DNA of 64,000 nucleotides, taken from Sporopachydermia quercuum. Taxonomy: Eukaryota > Ascomycota > Sporopachydermiomycetes > Sporopachydermiales > Sporopachydermiaceae. The number at the start of each line of letters is the position of its first letter. Positions within the stretch are counted from its first letter, which is position 1. The notes beneath the pieces are model-generated. The model searched no databases. It was not told where the DNA came from and worked only from the letters and a program-made list of their open reading frames with translations. This document shows, piece by piece, positions 42,541-52,408 of the stretch. Both the position numbers and the translations under genes were made by a program. Location of the stretch: the NCBI GenBank assembly GCA_001599295.1, contig BCGN01000003.1, positions 1,589,148-1,653,147 of the forward strand, read 5' to 3'.

Positions 42541-43719
42541 TTAGTTGTTTTCAGGTCTAAGCTTTCTAACTTCCTTACCAACTCTCCAGATTTCCATATT
42601 TCTGATGGTTTCCAGTTCACCTTCCAACTTCTCACGGTAGTCAGGAGCACCGTTGAATTCAAGAGATCTCTTGGTTTCAGAACCATCTCTAACAGAAGCA
42701 TACAAATCTTGGAAGACAGGCTTGAGAGCCTTCTTGAAGATAGGATACCAGTCCAAAGCACCTCTTCTGGCAGTCGTGGAGCAGGCATCGTACATATAGT
42801 CCATACCGTACTTACCGATTAAAGGATACAAAGATTGGGTAGCTTCTTCGACAGTCTCATTGAAAGCTTCAGAAGGAGAGTGTCCGTTCTCTCTGAGGAC
42901 ATCGTATTGAGCCAAGAACATACCGTGGATACCACCCATGAGACAACCTCTTTCACCATACAAATCAGAGTAGACTTCCTTTTCAAAAGTAGTTTGGTAA
43001 ACATAACCGGAACCAACAGCAACAGCTAAAGCAACAGCCTTTTCTTGAGCCTTGCCGGTGACGTCTTGCCAGACAGCGAAAGAAGAGTTGATACCTCTTC
43101 CTTCCTTGAAGAGAGATCTGACAGTTCTACCTGATCCCTTTGGGGCAACAAGGATAACGTCGATGTCAGTAGGAGGTTCAACGTGGGTGAGATCCTTGAA
43201 GACTGGGGAGAAACCGTGAGAGAAGTACAAAGTCTTGTCACTGGTTAAAAGAGGCTTAAGAGAATCCCAAGTTTCTGATTGAGCAGCATCAGACAACAAG
43301 TTCATGACAATGGAACCCTTCTTGACAGCTTCTTGAACGTCAAATAAGTTCTCACCTGGAACCCATCCGTCTTCAACAGCAGCCTTCCAAGAAGCACCAT
43401 CTTTTCTAACACCAAGGATAACATTAAGACCATTGTCTCTCAAGTTTAAACCTTGACCATAACCTTGAGAGCCGTAACCAATAAGGGCCAATGTATCGTT
43501 CTTGAAGTATTCAAGTAACTGTTCTCTGGGCCAATCAGCTCTTTCATAGACGACTTCTTCAGTACCACCGAAGTTGATGGTCTTGAGTCCTCTGACACCA
43601 GAAGCAACTTCCATAGACTTCATGGTAGGTCTGATGGAAGCTCTAGCAACAGCTGGAGCTCTGGTTAAAGCACCTCTAAGGGCACTTCGAGCAATTTGAG
43701 AAGCGGCTCTATAAGACAT
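42541..43719 (-). CDS. ILV5: Ketol-acid reductoisomerase, mitochondrial
   Basis: NADPH-dependent second common step of valine, leucine and isoleucine synthesis; in S. cerevisiae the protein also stabilises mitochondrial DNA nucleoids. The ATG at 43719 gives 392 aa; three codons upstream begin with TTG and are not used. An Arg/Ala/Ser-rich presequence spans about residues 1-45 (RSALRGALTRAPAVARAS). The Rossmann fingerprint is GYGSQGYGQG at 81-90, and the KARI active-site stretches APKGSGRTVR and DLYGERGCLMGG are intact. The protein is nearly collinear with yeast Ilv5 (395 aa). Codon use is highly biased. ILV5 and ADE13 are also linked on S. cerevisiae chromosome XII. Confidence 0.98.
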   Translation of the reverse strand: MSYRAASQIARSALRGALTRAPAVARASIRPTMKSMEVASGVRGLKTINFGGTEEVVYERADWPREQLLEYFKNDTLALIGYGSQGYGQGLNLRDNGLNVILGVRKDGASWKAAVEDGWVPGENLFDVQEAVKKGSIVMNLLSDAAQSETWDSLKPLLTSDKTLYFSHGFSPVFKDLTHVEPPTDIDVILVAPKGSGRTVRSLFKEGRGINSSFAVWQDVTGKAQEKAVALAVAVGSGYVYQTTFEKEVYSDLYGERGCLMGGIHGMFLAQYDVLRENGHSPSEAFNETVEEATQSLYPLIGKYGMDYMYDACSTTARRGALDWYPIFKKALKPVFQDLYASVRDGSETKRSLEFNGAPDYREKLEGELETIRNMEIWRVGKEVRKLRPENN

Positions 43720-43735
43720 TATGATCAAATTTAAT

Positions 43736-43752
43736 TATATATATATATATAT
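43736..43752. repeat. TA dinucleotide run upstream of ILV5
   Basis: Seventeen bases of alternating T and A, starting 16 bases 5' of the ILV5 start codon, in the expected leader. Confidence 0.9.
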
Positions 43753-44846
43753 GAATATATAACGAATATAATCAATCTATATATTTTCAGTTGAATTCGA
43801 AAGTTGAAGGTCTTGTAAGAACTGTTGAAAATTGGATAAAAATATACAACTAAGAGGAAGAAGGAAGAAAACGAACAAGCTTGGGCTGTAAAGTGTAAAT
43901 CAAAAGTGAGTAATTTCCAATTGAAGTTTTTTTCGCTTTCATGCCTGCGTTTCGTTTCCCCAAGTTATTTTGTTTGGTGGTAATTTTTCAACGGAGACTC
44001 CTAGTCACTGAGAGAATAAGTAAGGTTTGAACAAATTGATTGAAATCTCATAGTAATAGAGTTAGAGTTTGCATTGTGATACATCCGGTAGCGGAGAGAA
44101 ATAAATGAAGCTGAGAAGGGCTAGATTAGATGATCATAAAATGTAATAGAGTGGAAGATGCTTAAGGGTGCATAGAGAGTGCATGAGGAGGAAATTGCTA
44201 CTGATGCTGAGTGAACTGGTTGACGGTGTATTTGGTTATCGGTTTTTATAAAGATTTGCTTGAAAGGAGCTGTTTAGTTTTGGATTCTTTAGTGGAAATG
44301 TGAGGGAGAAAGTGTAAGACTGCGATAAAAGAAGGATTAATAGNTATTATTTTCAAGAAATAAGCACCTATGGTAGCATCATGATTGGGGGTTATTCAGT
44401 CATGTAGTATCATGACAATCTGGCTACTACATACAGGACAGTTGTAATCCTCACAATCCTGGCATATCCCTCAGACAAACTGTACTGGTCCTGCGTTAAC
44501 GAGGCCTTGCTATATACAAAGATAAAGAAAAATAAATAGCTTGGTGTTTATATTGGCAATGTATAGATGTGAGAAGTAAATGAATAAATTCAACTTTAAG
44601 GCTCGAGAGTCTCTCATTTGACCTGCATTGAACATGCATATTCAAACATCAGTTATCCTTGAAGAACATTTGACCCTTTTAACCCCTCAATTATTTCAAC
44701 TTATGACTTTTGAATCTAAACAAGAAACTCAGTATAGATAAAAATATCCACTTCCAGTTCTAAACAATTACCAAAACTCATTTGAGTCCTTATATGCAGT
44801 TCAACTCAATCATAATTCAAGCGCAACTGGCTCATTCTGTAATACG

Positions 44847-44911
44847 GTAAGTCTTCTCTCACCCTGCATATCATTGCATGCCAATCTGTTCCTCACTAAC
44901 GAATCTACTAG
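44847..44911 (+). other. Candidate 5'-leader intron
   Basis: GTAAGT at 44847, CACTAAC at 44894-44900 and TAG ending at 44911 have the spacing of the small introns proven by frame elsewhere in this window (57-78 nt). It lies 556 bases before the helicase ATG. An ATG at 44794 would read 32 codons across the splice, which could be an upstream ORF. Without transcripts this is only a candidate. Confidence 0.35.
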
Positions 44912-45467
44912 CAACATTGTTCATAACATTCTAAATCTTCAGCACATTTTGTTATAATCAGACAACGAATCTTTTCAATTTACCCTATAGAGATACACAC
45001 TAATTACTACAAATAATTAAAATCCTCCTTTTTCATACTTGCTGCCTCGATGAAACCTTATTTGCATCATACACCAAACTTGCATATTTCACTCTAACTC
45101 TATTTCGCATACGAATCAAATTTTCATAAAGAAATAAATCCCATTCTCAACTGCCTAAACTGGCTCTACTAATAGTCTACCAATCTCTATACTATAAAAA
45201 TATTGCTGTTGATAGATAAATAAGTTAAGATAACCTACAGCTTAAACAACCGAATAGACTTCTGTTTGAGTTGAAAGTCTACAGAGAGTTGCAGATACAA
45301 CATAATCCTTCTCACCATCTCACAAATAGGTCTTATCAACAAATTCCATTGCTATTATCCAGCTACGCAACAGCTACATTAAAAATAGTGATAATCTATC
45401 TAACATTTCAAACTGAATCCTAAGTCTATTTGCTGCCTATAACTTCCTTACTGAGATATTCCATTTT

Positions 45468-48400
45468 ATGGCTAAAAAGGATAAAGGCTCATCAAGGGCC
45501 TCTGCTAGCAATAACAGTAAGAAATCAAATAGTGCCAGTAATAAAGAAGCATTGAACAAAACGAAAGGAAAATCTTCTAACAATGACAGCAACGACAATC
45601 AAGGAATTCCTTTACAATCTAAACCAACAGCTAGAACACTGGTCTCATCATCATCCAGTTGGACAGGCAAATTGCCATGTCAAATACTGCACGAACTATG
45701 CCAGAAGAACAAATGGGAAAAAGTAGAATATGACATGTGGGGTAACAACAGCAAAGGATTCACTTCGTCTGCGATTCTGAGTTTCAAAAATCCCAAAAAT
45801 GGTGAAAAAGAAACAGTGAAACTAAGGACTGATTCAGATGTGGTTAAGCCTCAACCAACACCAGTGGAAGCAAGGAATTATGCAGCAACTTATGCTTTAC
45901 ATCGTATAGCGTCGCATAAAAATCTTCAAATGATGCTTCCCCCACCGCATCGCGAAGTTTGGGTAAAATTGAATAAGCTGAAAGCTCAATTGCAAGCAGA
46001 GAATCTTGAAAAGTGTAGACTAATGTACACTGAAGATCCATTCAAAGCAGAGAGGGAAAGACAGAATAGCAGAGACAAGAAGAAGGAAATGCAGGAGAAA
46101 ATGAAAGTTGACAAACCAAAGATGATAACGGTTGTTACTAGAGGAAGAGAACAAACTGAGAAGAAGGCCGGTGTTGACAAGAGTAAAAATGAGACATCAA
46201 CAGTTAATACTAGTAGAAATATTGATGATAGTAAGAGTACTGCCGCATCAACAACAACTGCGGCAATTACAACTACAACTACAACGACATCCTATTTACC
46301 CAGGTTTTCTAAAAAGGCTTGGGAAAATGCACCGATTTTCCATTTGGACCAACAACTACGAACGTCAATAGAAAAGTTCATTAAACCTCAATTAAATCAA
46401 GTGTTTCATAAAGAAACAATTACTCCCAATTTGCAACAAGAAATAATCAGTGAGTTAGTGAAAGCAGGTTTTAGGGAATCCCATGTTAAAGAATCATTGC
46501 AATATACGTCATCATTAACACATGTTTTGGAATGGTTATTAATTCATGTTCCTGAAGATGATTTGCCGGAATCATTTATTGACTTCAATCCAGCATCGTC
46601 AATTACAGTCACAGGATTAGAATTAAAACATGAATATGCAGCAAGAAGACTGAATGAATTAGGATATCCGTTAGTCAAATGCCGTGATGCAATAATTCAA
46701 TCAAAAGGTGATGAATCATTAGCTGCTGAAATTCTATACAGAAGTCTTATTAAAGATGTTACTGATAAGAATGATGATACTACTGCTACTTCTGCTGATA
46801 CTTCTACTGTTGACAGTGCCAGCATCTCAATTTGGAATGAAGAACTGACTGCTATAAAGCAAATGTCACCGGATGATTATATTGATATTGTTAGTGAGAC
46901 ATCGGCAACTGTTAATTTAGACGCCCTGAATCTATCAAAAAACTTACTGCAACTACAACTATACAAGTCAACGAATTATCCATCAACAATTGCAACGTTC
47001 GGCATTAAATTAAAAGACCCAACTAAATATAAATTTCCAAATTATATCAAATTAGAGATTTCTAAGCAATTAGCAGCTTACTTATATGATAATGGGTATA
47101 TTGGAGATTCAGTGATCTATACAGCTATTTTGTGGCTACAAGAGAACGTTTATAAGATCATTGAGAACCCTGGTAAACTAGTAAATATAAGTGGAGGACT
47201 AATTGGAAGAGAAATCAACGATAGAATCAAAGATGGGAATAAGACAAATGGCAATAAGGCTAATAAGACCAGCAATGGCAGTAGAAACGGAAGCAACAAG
47301 AAATACAATAATTCAACTACCGCCAGCATTAATATTGGAGAAATAAGTAAGAAATTAGCAGAGCTTGAGATAAACCCAATTTATGAAACAAGAAAAACAT
47401 TGCCAGCTTGGAATAAACAAGAAGAAATAATCAATGCCATTGAAACCTCTGAAGTGACGTTAATCACTGGTGAAACTGGTTCAGGTAAATCAACACAATC
47501 TGTCCAATTTATTCTTGATAATTATTATAAAACAATAATCAGCAATAATAACAAAAACAGTATTAAATTACCGAAAATAATATGTACACAGCCAAGAAGA
47601 ATTTCTGCAATTGGACTGGCTAAACGAGTCGCATGCGAAAGAAATAATAAATGCGGTGAAGAAATTGGCTACATTATCAAAGGAGAATCAAAAACCAGTA
47701 TTAACTCGAAAATAATATTTGTTACAACTGGTGTTTTACTACGACTAATCCAAAACGATTTGGAAATTATGAAAGATAGTAATGATATCCTTGCTAATAG
47801 CAATAATAGTAAAAATACTCTATCATATTTATCATCGCTAACTCATATATTTATTGATGAAGTTCACGAAAGATCCCTTGATAGCGATTTCTTACTGATA
47901 TTATTGAAAATGTTACTGAAAAACTTGCCACATCTGAAAATTGTACTAATGACAGCTACTGTTAATAAGGAGACATTTATCAATTATTTCAGCAATATCA
48001 AAATCAGGGATGCTACCAATAATAAAACTATAGTGACTAAAGTATCTCATGTCCATATTGAAGGAAGAACATTTCCTGTGGAAGACGTTTATTTAGATAG
48101 GATTATCAACCAGATCGATTATAAAATAACTCCGCCAAAGAAAAAGTCAAATGGAAGATTTGGAGACAACTTTGATAACAACGACAGTTTTGATAGTAGC
48201 CTTAATGGCAACAATGGTAATGATGATTTTATTACCCCATCCGCCAATTCTAAATTCTTTAAATCTGGCTCCATTGACTATTCATTAATAGCTAAGCTTG
48301 TCAAACATATTGACAGTAATCTTATGAGCAATCAAGATCCAGGCTCAATTTTGATATTTTTACCGGGAATCATGGAAATTAGTCAGTGCATCTCCTACAT

Positions 48401-50135
48401 TAAATCAGTTTCTCCCAATATTAATACCATTCCTTTGCACTCTAATCTATCATCTGATGACCAACAGAAAGTCTTTATTGCTAGTAAAATCANCAATAGG
48501 AAAGTTGTTGTTTCAACAAATATCGCTGAAACTTCAATCACAATTCCTGACGTGGTGGCAGTAATAGATTCTGGTAGAGTTAAGGAAATGCAGTTTGATT
48601 ATAACGATAATGTTCATAAGTTGGTGGAAAAATGGTACTCAAAAGCTGAAGGTAAACAGCGGCAAGGTAGAGCTGGTAGAGTAAGAAGCGGTGTTTGTTA
48701 TAAATTATATAGCAAGGACGTAGAAGAAGAATTGATGAGAGAGCAACCAATACCAGAGATTCAAAGAACCAGACTTGAACAAGTATATTTGATGGCTAAG
48801 GGAATGGGGATAAGCAATGTAAATGAGTTTTTATTAAGGGCGATTGATGCGCCAAAAATTGATGCCATAATCAGTGCAAGGGTGTTTTTGCAAACTGTTG
48901 GGGCATTAGAAATTAACCGAAATGATGACGGAATCCTAACAAATCTGGGAAAATATCTGTCAATGATACCAACAGATGTTAAAAGTGGGAAATTATTAGT
49001 GTATGGAGCAATTTTTGGCTGCCTTGATAGAATGTTAACTATTTGTAGTATAATAAGTGGAAGATCACCGTTTATTAGCAGCAATAACAACAATAGCAGC
49101 AATTCCATTGATGTCAAACAGTTAATGTTGCAGAAATTCAATGGAATCAATGGGGGTGATTTAATCGCTGGTTCTTTCGCTTTTGATGAATACCTAAGAC
49201 AAAAATACATCGAAAAGCTGAGCTCAAGCAGATTGAATAAATGGATNAATGAAAACGGTCTTTCTTTCCAATCTTTGCGTGATATTGAATCCTCACGATA
49301 TCAGTTTCTGACAGTTTTACAAGAGATTGGCTTTGTAGATTTGAATTATAAGATGGACAATGGAATCCAATCAACATTGAATAACGGAGGAAAAACTAAT
49401 GTTGCTCTGAACAGAAACGATAGTGAAATAACAATAATTAAAGCAATTATTGCCGGCAGCTTTCTACCATCAATTGGAAAAATTGAAAGACCTGAAACAA
49501 AGTACATTTCTAGTTTTGCTGGTGCCATTGCTGTAAATGATGACTCGAATTTCATAAAGGTTTTCATTAAAAATGATAATTATGATGGAAACCCTGCTAA
49601 CAGTAATGGCATCACTACTGGAAATATTCCTGTTAATACTAACGGGAACAATTCTGCTAGCGCTAATGGTAACACGAATGCTAATTGCCCACCGAATTAT
49701 CCGTCAACAAGAGCTTTCATTCATCCATCNTCATGTATTTTCATGAACAGAATCAGTGAGAAGGAAAATTTCATCACTTATACTGAAAATCACGCAACTA
49801 CAAAGAATTACCTGAAAAACATTACTCCTACAACTACAACGTCTTTACTTCTTTTCTCAAATAACGTTTCATACGATATTAAAGATATCATTAGGAATAA
49901 TAATAGGAATAATAGGCTACCAGGATTGATAATTGATTCATGGATTCCAATTAAAACGTGGTGCAAGAATGGAGTTTTGTTAACAAGCTTGAGGAAACTA
50001 CTGGATTATCAGATCGAAGAGCTGATTGATAATCCTGGTGAAAACAGGAACAAGAAAAGCACTAACATCGATAGCTCTATTAGTGAAAATGTTATTCAAC
50101 TAGTTGAGAAAATTATCATCAATTCAGCTAGTTGA
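45468..50135 (+). CDS. Large DExH-box helicase, YLR419W/DHX29/DHX57 type
   Basis: Putative RNA helicase of the DEAH/RHA group, orthologous to S. cerevisiae YLR419W, whose human relatives DHX29 and DHX57 act in translation initiation or are uncharacterised. The protein is 1555 aa. After a Ser/Lys/Asn-rich start comes a conserved N-terminal domain (LPCQILHELCQKNKWEKVEY). Two UBA-like helical segments follow at about 326-372 and 393-427, then an RWD-like region at about 460-565. Core helicase motifs: Walker A GETGSGKST at 668-676, DEVH at 797-800, TATV soon after, and QRQGRAGR at 1064-1071. HA2/OB-type C-terminal regions follow. Asn-rich insertions interrupt the core and explain the extra length over yeast (1435 aa). 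Codon use is ordinary. A leader intron is possible. Confidence 0.92.
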   Translation: MAKKDKGSSRASASNNSKKSNSASNKEALNKTKGKSSNNDSNDNQGIPLQSKPTARTLVSSSSSWTGKLPCQILHELCQKNKWEKVEYDMWGNNSKGFTSSAILSFKNPKNGEKETVKLRTDSDVVKPQPTPVEARNYAATYALHRIASHKNLQMMLPPPHREVWVKLNKLKAQLQAENLEKCRLMYTEDPFKAERERQNSRDKKKEMQEKMKVDKPKMITVVTRGREQTEKKAGVDKSKNETSTVNTSRNIDDSKSTAASTTTAAITTTTTTTSYLPRFSKKAWENAPIFHLDQQLRTSIEKFIKPQLNQVFHKETITPNLQQEIISELVKAGFRESHVKESLQYTSSLTHVLEWLLIHVPEDDLPESFIDFNPASSITVTGLELKHEYAARRLNELGYPLVKCRDAIIQSKGDESLAAEILYRSLIKDVTDKNDDTTATSADTSTVDSASISIWNEELTAIKQMSPDDYIDIVSETSATVNLDALNLSKNLLQLQLYKSTNYPSTIATFGIKLKDPTKYKFPNYIKLEISKQLAAYLYDNGYIGDSVIYTAILWLQENVYKIIENPGKLVNISGGLIGREINDRIKDGNKTNGNKANKTSNGSRNGSNKKYNNSTTASINIGEISKKLAELEINPIYETRKTLPAWNKQEEIINAIETSEVTLITGETGSGKSTQSVQFILDNYYKTIISNNNKNSIKLPKIICTQPRRISAIGLAKRVACERNNKCGEEIGYIIKGESKTSINSKIIFVTTGVLLRLIQNDLEIMKDSNDILANSNNSKNTLSYLSSLTHIFIDEVHERSLDSDFLLILLKMLLKNLPHLKIVLMTATVNKETFINYFSNIKIRDATNNKTIVTKVSHVHIEGRTFPVEDVYLDRIINQIDYKITPPKKKSNGRFGDNFDNNDSFDSSLNGNNGNDDFITPSANSKFFKSGSIDYSLIAKLVKHIDSNLMSNQDPGSILIFLPGIMEISQCISYIKSVSPNINTIPLHSNLSSDDQQKVFIASKIXNRKVVVSTNIAETSITIPDVVAVIDSGRVKEMQFDYNDNVHKLVEKWYSKAEGKQRQGRAGRVRSGVCYKLYSKDVEEELMREQPIPEIQRTRLEQVYLMAKGMGISNVNEFLLRAIDAPKIDAIISARVFLQTVGALEINRNDDGILTNLGKYLSMIPTDVKSGKLLVYGAIFGCLDRMLTICSIISGRSPFISSNNNNSSNSIDVKQLMLQKFNGINGGDLIAGSFAFDEYLRQKYIEKLSSSRLNKWXNENGLSFQSLRDIESSRYQFLTVLQEIGFVDLNYKMDNGIQSTLNNGGKTNVALNRNDSEITIIKAIIAGSFLPSIGKIERPETKYISSFAGAIAVNDDSNFIKVFIKNDNYDGNPANSNGITTGNIPVNTNGNNSASANGNTNANCPPNYPSTRAFIHPXSCIFMNRISEKENFITYTENHATTKNYLKNITPTTTTSLLLFSNNVSYDIKDIIRNNNRNNRLPGLIIDSWIPIKTWCKNGVLLTSLRKLLDYQIEELIDNPGENRNKKSTNIDSSISENVIQLVEKIIINSAS

Positions 50136-50839
50136 TCAATGATTCTGGANACCTACATTACCGTCAGCTGGTGTAACAATTGACTTTTTTTTGGCAAGTA
50201 TAATGAATAGCTAGCAGAAGGTTTCGTCCACTAGTGATGCAGTCCGGATTCTTTTGCTAAGATCCTTTCAAGATTCATTGATGATGCATACGAGCTTAGA
50301 AAGAATCAAACATGACCTTGTAGTTAAACTATTTGAGAGCCAAACCAATCATTAACGAGTGATTTTTCCTGATCTTGTTTCCTGAATACTACAAAATCAG
50401 CAAGCTGTGAAGTGATAACATGTATCAGGGTACCGCTTTACTTATAGTACTTTAAAAGCCATTTATTCTGAGAGACTATGACACTCATAGTAGANTCAAC
50501 TCATATTGAATAGCTCGCCTTTATTGCTACTAGTAGAAGACCATGAGCTGTTTTATATCAGTATTGACAGTAATAACATTACAATAATATTAATAATATC
50601 CTACATCTAGCTTTCTTACACTTTTTTACCTTACAATTAACTTCACGTATCGTAGTATAATAATTAACCATTAAAAGGCTCATTCAAAGCTTTTAAACAC
50701 CTATTGACAAAGAAAAGGAACAAAATAGAGTCCATTCATAAATCATTTAATCCATTAAGAGCAAGAAAAAGAAAAAAGCTCATAAACTCATGCTAAAGNT
50801 TGCAACATAAATAATAGAAAACCCACCTTTCTGATACAT
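50136..50839. other. Convergent gap helicase / transporter
   Basis: 3' flanks only; AT-rich, no ORF and no recognised RNA gene. Confidence 0.6.
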
Positions 50840-52408
50840 TTAATAAGTATATCTGAAAGAAGGATTCAAATCACCAGCAAGCTCCTTCTGTCTTTCAGTT
50901 AGTCTATCAAACTTCTCCTGTGGCAGTTCACTTGTTGATCTCTTCTTGTTATCTGTATAAATAACATAGAAATAAACAACACCAACAATGACAGCAAAAC
51001 CAGTGAATCCAAGACCCAAACCAAACCCTTTCAAGTAATAAGGTGCATCTTCAGCCATAAATGAGAAGGTAGCAATGATACCACCAATATTACCAAAACC
51101 AATTTGCCAAGCAGTTCCAACAGATCTTCTTAAATGGCCGGAGAAGTTCATTGATGTCCAGCAAATCAGAATTGGCATAGCAGTATATAAACCACTGGCA
51201 ATCAAGAAACATGACGCATATCTTGCATTTATATCATTTTTATCACCTAGTAAGATAGCAAATCCAATAATACCAATTGTACAACAACCAACGAAAATAA
51301 GGAATCTATGCTTGATCAAATCGGAGAAAATAGCAATAACCATAGAGAATCCAAAACCGCAAATCCATGGGAAAACTGATTTCAATTGAGTTTGAACAGC
51401 TGAATAACCAAATGTTTTGACAATAGTTGGAGCAAAGTATGCATAACCATAAGCAGGGATAATCATACCGAAATAAGCTAAAGCTGCTAACCAGATTTTA
51501 ACATCAGTGAAGACTTTAGCAATTTCTTTAACTGTGAAATCGATATGGTGTTTCGAATCACCAACGTCTAAACACAACTTTCTTTTGATGAATTCACGTT
51601 CATTGGCTTTCAAGAACTTAGCATCTTCAGGGAAATCAGCTAAAGTAAAGAAAAGTAGGATAGCACATCCACAAGTGATAGATCCTTCAATAATAAAAAT
51701 CCATCTCCAACCTTCAATACCATGATTACCATCTAAGTTATTGATTCCATAAGCAATTAAACCGCCAAAGGCACCGGCAAGATTGGTTGAAGCGAAAAAG
51801 AAAGAGTATCTCTTTTGAGCCTCATCTCTTCTATACCACATAGCAAGTAAATAGAAACAACCAGGAAACATACCAGATTCAAAGATACCAAGTAAGAATC
51901 TTAGAGCCAACAAAGAGCCATAGTTATGAATAAAACCCATACCAATAGTAACGGCTCCGAATAATAAGATACAGCCGGATAACCAAACATGAGGTCTGAA
52001 TTTCTTCAAAAAGTAGTTTGACACCAATTCGAACACAATATAAGGAACAAAAAAGATTGTTAATGCAACATTGAATTCATTACCTTTTAAATTCAGATCT
52101 TCAGCCATACCATAAATACGAGCATTTGAAATGTTTACTCGATCTAAGAAAGCTAGCAGGTATAATAAGCAGATTGAAGGAACCAAACATACATCAATCT
52201 TTAGCATTAGCTTTTTATGATTAACACCTAATTCTTGAGCAATCTTTTCGATTTCTGCCTTATGATCAACAACAGTTACTAGTTCGTAATTATTGTCATT
52301 ACTTGCAGATGGTGACACTTTAGCCATGTCACTCTTTTCACCTAGGCCAGAGTTGACACTGGTAGAATCTGAAGCAACAGTAGTTGAGGGAATCGGACTT
52401 TCACTCAT
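50840..52408 (-). CDS. MFS transporter, Dal5/Tna1 (anion:cation symporter) family
   Basis: Plasma-membrane proton symporter for an organic anion. The ATG at 52408 (MSESPIPSTTVA) gives 522 aa; the longer frame upstream has no ATG. Twelve hydrophobic segments are visible, with the family hallmarks LAFLDRVNISNARIYGM, RFLLGIFESGMFPGCFYLLA and a WYRR loop after segment 4, and GWRWIFIIEG. The C-terminal end DLNPSFRYTY matches the family end seen in Tna1 (DKNPEFKYMY). Family members carry allantoate/ureidosuccinate (Dal5), nicotinate (Tna1), biotin or pantothenate; sequence alone does not decide. A xanthine dioxygenase gene 7 kb away makes a purine-breakdown product a tempting but unsupported guess. 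Confidence 0.88.
   Translation of the reverse strand: MSESPIPSTTVASDSTSVNSGLGEKSDMAKVSPSASNDNNYELVTVVDHKAEIEKIAQELGVNHKKLMLKIDVCLVPSICLLYLLAFLDRVNISNARIYGMAEDLNLKGNEFNVALTIFFVPYIVFELVSNYFLKKFRPHVWLSGCILLFGAVTIGMGFIHNYGSLLALRFLLGIFESGMFPGCFYLLAMWYRRDEAQKRYSFFFASTNLAGAFGGLIAYGINNLDGNHGIEGWRWIFIIEGSITCGCAILLFFTLADFPEDAKFLKANEREFIKRKLCLDVGDSKHHIDFTVKEIAKVFTDVKIWLAALAYFGMIIPAYGYAYFAPTIVKTFGYSAVQTQLKSVFPWICGFGFSMVIAIFSDLIKHRFLIFVGCCTIGIIGFAILLGDKNDINARYASCFLIASGLYTAMPILICWTSMNFSGHLRRSVGTAWQIGFGNIGGIIATFSFMAEDAPYYLKGFGLGLGFTGFAVIVGVVYFYVIYTDNKKRSTSELPQEKFDRLTERQKELAGDLNPSFRYTY

Larger units (their letters stand above)
43720..45467. other. 1.7-kb divergent promoter ILV5 / helicase
   Basis: Contains a TA dinucleotide run at 43736-43752 just 5' of ILV5 and a candidate 65-nt intron (44847-44911) in the leader of the helicase gene. 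No long frame and no clear Gcn4 (TGACTCA) site seen. Confidence 0.6.
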
